Of a stretch of DNA of 64,000 bases, positions 17,885 to 24,087 are shown piece after piece. The notes under the pieces were generated by a model. The model was not told the DNA's origin, searched no databases, and saw nothing but the letters and a program-made list of their open reading frames with translations. A program made the position numbers and the translations under genes. Where the stretch lies: contig CALDUY010000023.1 in NCBI GenBank assembly GCA_937923405.1, positions 116,861-180,860 on the forward strand, given 5' to 3'. The DNA is from an uncultured Gemmataceae bacterium. Lineage in GTDB: Bacteria > Planctomycetota > Planctomycetia > Gemmatales > Gemmataceae. How positions within the stretch are numbered: the first letter of the stretch is position 1; each line of letters begins with the position of its first letter.

Positions 17885-18382
17885 ATGAGTCCTGAACTGA
17901 TGGAAATTATTCGGAACAGTGAGTCACGCTATCTCAGAGCGCAAGAAAAAGAACGAATTCTTGAATATACAGGATCACTGCCAAGTCGGTTCAAAGCAGC
18001 CACTGCAGTTGAGCAGAAAGAAGAGGTAATAGTTGCGGCTGTAGTTGAACAGATGAAACGACGATATTCGTCTTTCGAACGATTTCATCCTCGAGCTTGG
18101 GAGAAAGCTTCTCGCGATATACAACTGTGTCTCCGCTATACCGTTCAAGCGATGATTTGCGATGATTTAGATTTTCAAGCCGATCGTCTATTATATTGGC
18201 TTGGTACGATCTTCCATAGTTTTGGTTTTTCACCTCAATTTAATCGAGACACTTACACTGCTCTGAAGGAATCGGTAAAAAATCACGTTCCAGCAGAGGC
18301 ATTTACGCTGCTTGAGCCGTTCTTAGAGAAAAATATTGAAGTGCTTGGAAGTATGCCCGAACCTGCCCAAGTGCTTGTCTAA
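17885..18382 (+). CDS. Phycobiliprotein-like globin-fold protein lacking the bilin-anchor Cys
   Basis: A 165-residue protein, the size of a phycobilisome subunit. It contains SRYLRAQEKERILEYTGS, which lines up with the ARYLspgEldrI signature of allophycocyanin, then KASRDIQLCLRYTVQAMICDD, which lines up with the CLRDxxYYLRLxxYxxVAGD core, and DTYTALKESVKNH in the place of the late helix. The chromophore-binding Cys84 is replaced by Ala75, while the bilin-contacting Arg-Asp pair (77-78) is kept. Any bilin would be bound non-covalently or through Cys82/Cys92, and no bilin lyase lies in the cluster. ATG 17885 is chosen over the TTG at 17870 because GGAG lies nine bases before it. The family call is by eye. 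Confidence 0.75.
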   Translation: MSPELMEIIRNSESRYLRAQEKERILEYTGSLPSRFKAATAVEQKEEVIVAAVVEQMKRRYSSFERFHPRAWEKASRDIQLCLRYTVQAMICDDLDFQADRLLYWLGTIFHSFGFSPQFNRDTYTALKESVKNHVPAEAFTLLEPFLEKNIEVLGSMPEPAQVLV

Positions 18383-18399
18383 CCTCATTGGAGAACGCC

Positions 18400-19044
18400 A
18401 TGGTCGAGATGAAGATGACCGCGAATTATTACGGAAGTCGCGACTATGCCCGGACAGATGTGAAACGAGGAGTGACTCGGAACAGAGGAGGGACTCGAAT
18501 TCTCTCGCTTACTAGTGACTTCTTGATCGGTCTTCGTAATGCTCTAGTTTTCGAGTGTGGCTCAGCAGCGGATATTGTAATGAAGTCGGCTGGCAAGCGC
18601 TGGGGCCGTACTTTTGCCGCACGTATGAGCCGTGAACTCGAACAGTATTACGGACTCCCTGTGGAGGAGCTTCCCCTGGCAGTCTTTCAAGGATGCTTAG
18701 TAGAAGCTTTCAATGTCCATGGTTTGGGTAAACTCACTGTGGATATAGACCTATATACCAAAGGATTGATTGTGTGTATTGTAGAAAACCCCATTTATGC
18801 TGGGATGGTTGAAACCTCAGGCCAACCCGCAGATATTATGTTAGCTGGTATCCTCGCGGGAATGGTGTCCCATTTCTCTGGTCGAGAGTTGGATTGCTTC
18901 CAAACTCAATGCCAGGGACTTGGTGCACCGGATAGTCGTTTTATTATCACGCTACCAGAACGCTTAGGAATGGCTGAGGCATGGCGAAACGAAGGCAAGA
19001 CCCACGCGGAAATTGTTGCTGCTTTAGCTCAGACCCACGCCTAA
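18400..19044 (+). CDS. V4R-domain protein 2 (predicted tetrapyrrole/bilin carrier)
   Basis: A 214-residue paralog of the V4R protein at 16613. Shared features are the N-terminal YY....Y...D...G..RN..G.R, the DFLIGL helix, the AA.I.MK.AG..WG block, the V4R core RELDCFQTQCQGLGAPDSRF and the ending AWRNEGKTHAEI. The core keeps two of the Cys and the Gly seen in the family but lacks the third Cys. The start is placed at the ATG at 18400, preceded by GGAGA; a TTG at 18388 is also in frame. It follows the phycobiliprotein-like gene by 17 bases. A pair of V4R genes flanking two small unknowns is the arrangement I recall from the cyanobacterial slr0144-slr0147 stretch. Confidence 0.8.
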   Translation: MVEMKMTANYYGSRDYARTDVKRGVTRNRGGTRILSLTSDFLIGLRNALVFECGSAADIVMKSAGKRWGRTFAARMSRELEQYYGLPVEELPLAVFQGCLVEAFNVHGLGKLTVDIDLYTKGLIVCIVENPIYAGMVETSGQPADIMLAGILAGMVSHFSGRELDCFQTQCQGLGAPDSRFIITLPERLGMAEAWRNEGKTHAEIVAALAQTHA

Positions 19045-19054
19045 GGATGCCCCG

Positions 19055-19894
19055 ATGATCCTGGCCTACACAAGTGATAGCTCAGTTGATTCGCTCTCTG
19101 TCGACGTGGCGGCAGAATTACCGCCACGTTATCGCTTCATGCATCTGATTGGGGAAGGAGCCTTCGCTACGGTGTGGAAAGCCTTTGATTGTGTACAATT
19201 GCGACCTGTCGCCATCAAAAGGTTTCACACTTCGATTAAAAGACGACATCAAGAGTTTTACAAAGAATTGGCTGCTCTAGCTCAATTAAGCCATCCAAAT
19301 ATCGTAACCTTGTATGATTTATTTGAATCCTCATCCGGGCGTCCGTGTTTGGTGTTGGAATACTGTCCACGAGGCACACTGCGACAAAAATTGGAAGAAG
19401 AGCAACGCTTATCGTTCGAGCAAGTAGCTAAGGTTGGAATGGAGATCGCAGCTGGATTGGAAGCGGCTCATCGGCTCGGGTTGACTCACCGTGATTTGAA
19501 ACCCGAGAACGTTCTCTTAGGCCAAACCCAAGTAAAAATTGCTGATTTTGGCTTAGCACGAGGCCGGTTTGCTCCAGTGGAAAGTCGTCTAGGCGGGTTG
19601 ACTGGCTCGCCTGCATACATGAGTCCCGAACAGTTTTGCGGGAAATGGAGCTCAGCTAGCGACACTTATTCTCTAGGTGTCCTATTATTTGAAATGTTAC
19701 ATGGTCGATTACCATTTTTTGGTTCTCCCGGGGACCTGGCGCGTATGCATTTAAGAGAGACGCCATGCATCGATCCTGGTCTGCCAAAGCCTTGGCCCGA
19801 ATTACTCCGCCGACTACTGAGTAAAAATCCCGCGGAAAGACCAACCGCTACTGAACTTGTTATCCGCTTACAATTCTGGAGATGTGATGTATGA
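19055..19894 (+). CDS. Serine/threonine protein kinase (soluble)
   Basis: A compact 279-residue Hanks-type kinase with no membrane helix or extra domain. The glycine loop is IGEGAFATVW (32-41), the ATP-binding Lys is in VAIKRF (Lys55), the catalytic loop is HRDLKPEN near residue 145, the metal loop is DFGLAR and the activation segment ends in SPEQ, so it should be active. It begins ten bases after V4R protein 2 and its stop overlaps the next start (ATGA). As far as I recall the cyanobacterial counterpart cluster also ends in a kinase (SpkG). Its substrates are probably operon proteins. Confidence 0.9.
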   Translation: MILAYTSDSSVDSLSVDVAAELPPRYRFMHLIGEGAFATVWKAFDCVQLRPVAIKRFHTSIKRRHQEFYKELAALAQLSHPNIVTLYDLFESSSGRPCLVLEYCPRGTLRQKLEEEQRLSFEQVAKVGMEIAAGLEAAHRLGLTHRDLKPENVLLGQTQVKIADFGLARGRFAPVESRLGGLTGSPAYMSPEQFCGKWSSASDTYSLGVLLFEMLHGRLPFFGSPGDLARMHLRETPCIDPGLPKPWPELLRRLLSKNPAERPTATELVIRLQFWRCDV

Positions 19895-20343
19895 GTGTAG
19901 GACACCGTAAAAAATTCTGGCAACGCGATCAACAAGAACTTCGGGAAGTGCTAAATGGCTTAGCCGAGTTCGTGGATTCGCCTGCGGAACGACTCCCCTC
20001 TCCGCCACCGACAACCGCAGAAGAAAGAACTCCTTCTTCGCTTATTGATATTTGGGAGGTATCGCAGCAACGACTCAGTCGATTGGCACAGGATACCCGG
20101 CGGAGCAACCTGGAGAAAACGTCTCCTCAGCAGCATGCTGTAACGCCTCCTAGCTCCCAATCAAGCACCGTACCCACGGTCGAGTTATTCGCAACAGCAT
20201 CTTGGAGCGAGAGCCCTAGCGATGAGGATGCCGTGCTATCGGAGGAAGGATCTTTCCTGTTAACTCAGCATGCGGAGCCTGAAGCCACTAGGCCCGAGTC
20301 GATGGGGAACGTGGAAAATGCCTTCAGCAATTTCGAGTGGTAA
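19891..20343 (+). CDS. Small disordered protein with basic N-terminus, candidate ParA partner
   Basis: A 150-residue protein that I do not recognise. The N-terminus is basic (MSVGHRKKFWQRDQ) and is followed by one predicted helix; the rest is rich in Pro, Ser, Thr and Glu and looks disordered. It ends in ENAFSNFEW, which matches the ending ENFFADFGF of the protein at 17392. It overlaps the kinase upstream (ATGA) and the ParA-type gene downstream. Basic N-terminal peptides that stimulate a neighbouring ParA ATPase are common among ParA partners, so a ParA-adaptor role is a reasonable hypothesis, but nothing proves it. Confidence 0.7.
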   Translation: MSVGHRKKFWQRDQQELREVLNGLAEFVDSPAERLPSPPPTTAEERTPSSLIDIWEVSQQRLSRLAQDTRRSNLEKTSPQQHAVTPPSSQSSTVPTVELFATASWSESPSDEDAVLSEEGSFLLTQHAEPEATRPESMGNVENAFSNFEW

Positions 20344-20995
20344 GACTTGCCGCCTAGCTGTGATTAGTCATAAAGGCGGTACGGGGCGAACAACGATCGC
20401 CCTAGGGCTGGCCTGGGTTCTTGGCCAACAAGGCCAACGAGTCTTGTTTGTTGATGCCGATCCCGTTGGATCAGCTCTATTGACGGCCTGTGATTCTGCG
20501 GGCGTCTGTCGGTGGAAAAACGTGCGTGTCCAGGCGGGAATACCTGAGACAAAGGAGTATGAGAACTTTGACGTCGTTATCATAGATTGTCCCTCACTCA
20601 GTGAGAGCGCGGCACTACCTGTGCTTAAATTTGCCGATCAACTGATTTTGACCTGTCTGGCCGATACCTTATCGCTTCGGACGTTGCCCACAGCGCTGGC
20701 GGCCTTGCGTCAAGCGCGACGAGCCGGTGGACGCGCAGTCTTGCTGGGACTGGTTTTCAACCTGTTTGACGAAGCGTCACCGATTCAACGACAATTAATT
20801 CAACAAATCAGATCTTCTAAGGCTCCACCAATTCTGGGAGCCCCGATTCCCATTCAACCTTCTCTTCGGGACTGGGCTTTGAAACCAGGTTCTCCGATGC
20901 CGGCAGGATTGGCTCGGGCAGCAATACTGGAATTGGCGTTTGCTTTGAGAGAACGGCTCTCGCCCCCAATGCATACTGAGGCGTTCTATGCGTAA
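20318..20995 (+). CDS. ParA/MinD-type ATPase 1
   Basis: A 225-residue deviant Walker A ATPase. The motif reads SHKGGTGRTT: the signature Lys is present but the P-loop Lys is Arg, a change seen in some ParA-like proteins. VLFVDADPVGSA and DVVIIDCPS give the switch and Walker B positions. These ATPases position cargo on the nucleoid or membrane. The start is the ATG at 20318 (MPSAISSGKTCR), inside the end of the preceding gene; the longer form from 20270 has no added homology. Its stop overlaps the next ParA gene by eight bases, so the pair is translationally coupled. Confidence 0.82.
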   Translation: MPSAISSGKTCRLAVISHKGGTGRTTIALGLAWVLGQQGQRVLFVDADPVGSALLTACDSAGVCRWKNVRVQAGIPETKEYENFDVVIIDCPSLSESAALPVLKFADQLILTCLADTLSLRTLPTALAALRQARRAGGRAVLLGLVFNLFDEASPIQRQLIQQIRSSKAPPILGAPIPIQPSLRDWALKPGSPMPAGLARAAILELAFALRERLSPPMHTEAFYA

Positions 20996-21989
20996 ACTAC
21001 TTGTGCTTAGCCAAAAGGGTGGTGTGGGTAAGACGACTACCACACTAAATCTAGCCACTGCCGCAGCTCTTACTGGTAAACGGATCTTAATTGTAGACAG
21101 TGATCCAATTGGAAGCGTAGCTGCGAGCTTAACTCTTGCATCAGACCATACTAGCCGTCAAGCTGCGGCTGACCTTGCTCTACCAGGGTCGCTGTGGGAT
21201 CAAGCTCTGTCTGGTTTAGATGTGCTGGTTCCCTACTCTCATGATCAGTTTGACGAGCAAGAATTATCCCTTGCTCTGCAACGGTTAGATTTGCTGGCAC
21301 GAAAGCGCGGCTACGATGTAGTGTTTATGGATGCTCCGCCCTCGCTGTGGCAGCGGTCTCGATTATTGTTACAGGCCGCTACCGAAGTGCTGATCGTCTT
21401 ACGCTGTGAACCTCTAGCGTATCGCTCGTTGCCTGGTCTGTTGACCATGATCAAGAACAGCGGCAAGCAATTGCGGCTTTCCGGAATCCTACTCACACTG
21501 CCTGTGGGACAAGAGCCGGGCAGCACCTTGGAAACCGAAATGCTAGCCAAACTGGGAAAACAAGCTCTTTCAGTTGTTATTCCCTTCGATTCGGAAGCTA
21601 GCGAAGCGTTGTTGGTTGGCCTTCCTCTAGTTCAACACAACCCCAACAGCAAAGCTGCGATCGCTTATTTAAAAACAGCACGACACTTAGGCTTGATTGC
21701 ATCGGTGGAAGACTTTCAGCGAAGCTTGATTCGGCTAGAGCGTAAATCTCGAACTTCACTCTCAAAAGAGAGTTCGGTTGACTCGATTGCAGTTCCGCGG
21801 CCTCGTTTATCCAACAAAGAAGACCTTCTCGAGGAGAATTGTCCTATATTAATGGATCCCAGCTTACCTTTCACTGACCAGCGAGAGCGCTCTTCTAGTC
21901 CGGTTTGGAAGGATTGGCTTTCTTGGGTTATGACAAGCATTTTAGTCGGCATCGTTGGAGCTGCGGCGATGCGATGGTTCTCAGGATAG
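20988..21989 (+). CDS. ParA-type ATPase 2 with C-terminal membrane anchor
   Basis: A 333-residue ATPase with a canonical deviant Walker A (SQKGGVGKTTTT), DSDPIGSVAASL and Walker B VVFMDAPPS. After the ATPase domain (about residue 245) comes a charged Ser-rich linker and then a single hydrophobic helix (WLSWVMTSILVGIVGAAAM) at the end, so the protein is probably tail-anchored in the inner membrane, which is unusual for ParA. It is the last gene of the operon and ends 27 bases before the convergent response regulator. Together with ATPase 1 it may localise the bilin-protein complex. Confidence 0.85.
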   Translation: MRKLLVLSQKGGVGKTTTTLNLATAAALTGKRILIVDSDPIGSVAASLTLASDHTSRQAAADLALPGSLWDQALSGLDVLVPYSHDQFDEQELSLALQRLDLLARKRGYDVVFMDAPPSLWQRSRLLLQAATEVLIVLRCEPLAYRSLPGLLTMIKNSGKQLRLSGILLTLPVGQEPGSTLETEMLAKLGKQALSVVIPFDSEASEALLVGLPLVQHNPNSKAAIAYLKTARHLGLIASVEDFQRSLIRLERKSRTSLSKESSVDSIAVPRPRLSNKEDLLEENCPILMDPSLPFTDQRERSSSPVWKDWLSWVMTSILVGIVGAAAMRWFSG

Positions 21990-22016
21990 AGAACTCCGTC
22001 AAAGGGTGGCAGTGTT

Positions 22017-22670
22017 TTATTTGGGCAACGGCTCTATTGGGTTCGAGTCTTCAAGCAGTCCAGTGGCTAAGACATAGTTCATCAGATCAGCGCGATCCCG
22101 CAGTCCTAGTTTGCGTCCGATTCGCGTACGATAGGTCTCAATGGTTTTTTGGCTGAGAAATAAGGTATCGGCAATTTGCGAGTGAGAATATCCATGAGCC
22201 AAGAGCTTGAGGATTTGCTTTTCTCGTTCACTCAGATTAGAGGACACCGATTTCGTCTTGCCTCGCAGAAACTCTTTCTCCAACTGCGGGTCAATATACT
22301 TATCGCCTCGTCCCACCAACCGAATCGCCTGAAGCAAAACTGCCGGAGGGCTTGTTTTCACCACATAGCCGTTCGCACCTAAAGCCAACATAGCCTGAAG
22401 AGTGGACTGTTCAGCATGCATGGTCAAAACGAGAGTGCGGTGGGACACTTCCACCCCTAATTGCTGTAAAACTCGGCCCCCACCGCCACCGGGTATGCTG
22501 AGATCGAGGAGCATTAAATCTGGTTGCAAACAGTTAAACTGCATCACAGCATGGTTCGCCTCAGAGGCTTCCCCAATTATGTCCATGTCCGCTTGGGAGC
22601 AGATCAATAATCGCAAGGATTCTCGAAGAATCGCATGGTCGTCCACCATGAGAATTCGCAGACGCTTCAT
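22017..22670 (-). CDS. NarL/FixJ-type response regulator
   Basis: A 217-residue transcription factor with an N-terminal receiver (acidic pair DD 10-11, phospho-Asp56 in MLLDLSIPG, Lys in YVVKTSP) and a C-terminal LuxR-type helix-turn-helix (LSEREKQILKLLAHGYSHSQIADTL, split at about 150-205). A run of five glycines after the phospho-Asp (GGGGG) is unusual. It overlaps the stop of nothing and is translationally coupled to the upstream gene at 22667 (ATGA overlap). It could be the output of the phytochrome kinase or of the DHp-like partner, and is a candidate regulator of the bilin operon; this is inferred from position. Confidence 0.88.
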   Translation of the reverse strand: MKRLRILMVDDHAILRESLRLLICSQADMDIIGEASEANHAVMQFNCLQPDLMLLDLSIPGGGGGRVLQQLGVEVSHRTLVLTMHAEQSTLQAMLALGANGYVVKTSPPAVLLQAIRLVGRGDKYIDPQLEKEFLRGKTKSVSSNLSEREKQILKLLAHGYSHSQIADTLFLSQKTIETYRTRIGRKLGLRDRADLMNYVLATGLLEDSNPIEPLPK

Positions 22671-22969
22671 TTTCCCGAATCCTCACTCCGTTGTACCCCA
22701 TCCAGAAATAATTTTACCTCCTTGGCAAGCCGTCCAGCTAAGTCCTGAACCCGGCCTACTCGCGCTTCCAAATCCCTCCAGCGGGCCTCAGAAAGGATGT
22801 AACATTCTGCATTTAAAGCGGTTATGTATTGACAGATGGTACCGTGAAGCCAAGTCACGACCTCGGACTTGAAACTGCTGGAATTTTCTGGCTGCTGCTC
22901 CATGAAGTCACCATTCTGTTTCGGGAAAATCTGTACATGTTTCCATCTGTCTGCGTTGACTAGGAACAT
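22667..22969 (-). CDS. Small DHp-like protein coupled to response regulator
   Basis: A protein of up to 100 residues whose start is uncertain (22969, or ATG at 22903). The segment WLHGTICQYITALNAECYIL resembles the H-box of NarX/DesK-type (HisKA_3) kinases, where the pattern is LHDxxxQxLTAL, and is followed by a second helix ending in RLAKEVKLFLDGV. No catalytic ATPase domain follows; the gene simply ends and overlaps the response regulator gene by four bases. It may be a phosphotransfer or regulator-binding helical hairpin, or a degenerate kinase remnant. The resemblance is by eye. Confidence 0.55.
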   Translation of the reverse strand: MFLVNADRWKHVQIFPKQNGDFMEQQPENSSSFKSEVVTWLHGTICQYITALNAECYILSEARWRDLEARVGRVQDLAGRLAKEVKLFLDGVQRSEDSGK

Positions 22970-23451
22970 TGTCTGTGAATCAATATCTTAGTACAGACCG
23001 CGAGGTGATTGAAGAAATTTCTAGCTTGATTTTTTTACAAAAGCCTGCAAAACTCCCACCTTACCCATTTGGACCAGTCGAGAGCCGTTTTCAGGTGCCA
23101 AGGACTTTGAGACAAAACCTCAAGGGATCCGTAAAGTAACAGGATCAGCATCTTCTCACCTGGATCCTAGTCCTGCGCCCACGGCAACAAACCAACAGCG
23201 GAGCGTATGCTGCGGGCAGACTTCCGTATCCAGGTACCCAAGAGCAGGAAGAAGCGGGGTCGTTTGTGAGCCCCCCCACAATTCAGGTGCAATCAACCAC
23301 TACTCTGCGATTCTGCTTGCGTGTCATCTCCATATGGTCCTATGATGTATTAAGTTTTCTGAAAGTACTTACTTGTGATCGTTTGGCCTCTGGTCTGGAC
23401 TATATCATCAATATCGATCACTCCTGTGAGTAGCTTACTCCATAAACGCTT
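22970..23451. other. Intergenic region, no gene recognised
   Basis: About 480 bases between the divergent DHp-like gene and the ECF sigma gene. Base composition is mixed and all frames are broken by stops on both strands apart from short runs. No RNA gene, repeat or attachment site is apparent. It should contain the promoters of both flanking transcripts. It also marks the right edge of the AT-rich island. Confidence 0.5.
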
Positions 23452-24018
23452 ATGGACGGCACTTCAGCAAGTCTGCTGTTTCGTCTGCGGCAACCGACGG
23501 ACTCCCTCGCCTGGGAGCATTTTGTTTTAATCTACTCTCCAATCATTTATGGTTGGGGGTGTAAAGCAGGATTGCAGTCGGAGGATGCAGCCGACCTGAC
23601 CCAGGACGTGTTGGTCGCCTTAGTGCAAAAACTTCGTGAGTTTCACTACGATCCCCAGAAACGTTTTCGCTGCTGGCTGCGTACCGTGGTCATGAATCAA
23701 TTGCGTGATCGAGTGCAGCGGAAGGCCACACGAGCATTGCCAGGAGTAGGAGAACGGTTAGACCAGGTCGCGGGAGAGAACGGAGTCGAACAACTCATCG
23801 ACCAAGAATATCGGCAAGCGGTGATAACTCGCGCGTTAGAACTGCTGCAAAAGGAGTTCGAACCTCGAACCTGGAAAGCTTTTTGGGAGCGGACTGTTCA
23901 CGGACGTGCGGCAATGGATGTCGCCGCCGAGTTGAGCATGACGCCGGGAGCGGTCTACACGGCCACTAGTCGTGTGTTGGCTCGTCTTCGGATAGAATTG
24001 CAAGGATTGCTCGACTGA
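23452..24018 (+). CDS. ECF-type RNA polymerase sigma factor
   Basis: A 188-residue sigma-70 family protein. Region 2 contains DAADLTQDVLVALVQKL and FRCWLRTVVMNQLRDRVQRK; region 4 contains MDVAAELSMTPGAVYTATSRVLARLR, a helix-turn-helix for the -35 element. This is the group typical of planctomycetes in which the sigma gene is followed by a membrane kinase gene. The kinase at 24088 begins 69 bases downstream and probably controls it. Confidence 0.88.
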   Translation: MDGTSASLLFRLRQPTDSLAWEHFVLIYSPIIYGWGCKAGLQSEDAADLTQDVLVALVQKLREFHYDPQKRFRCWLRTVVMNQLRDRVQRKATRALPGVGERLDQVAGENGVEQLIDQEYRQAVITRALELLQKEFEPRTWKAFWERTVHGRAAMDVAAELSMTPGAVYTATSRVLARLRIELQGLLD

Positions 24019-24087
24019 GCGCCCTCGCCGTAAGCAATTCGCGAGGAGACCGGACCAACTTCTTTGCCGTTTCTGGAAGCACAGTTC

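Noticed and set aside
12962..22970. Contaminating cyanobacterial contig piece
   Set aside because: The island is joined without a break to planctomycete genes on both sides, carries a biliverdin-type phytochrome, and I see no photosynthesis gene; read-depth data would settle it.
22970..23451. Possible small RNA or riboswitch in the spacer
   Set aside because: No stable conserved hairpin or known pattern seen.
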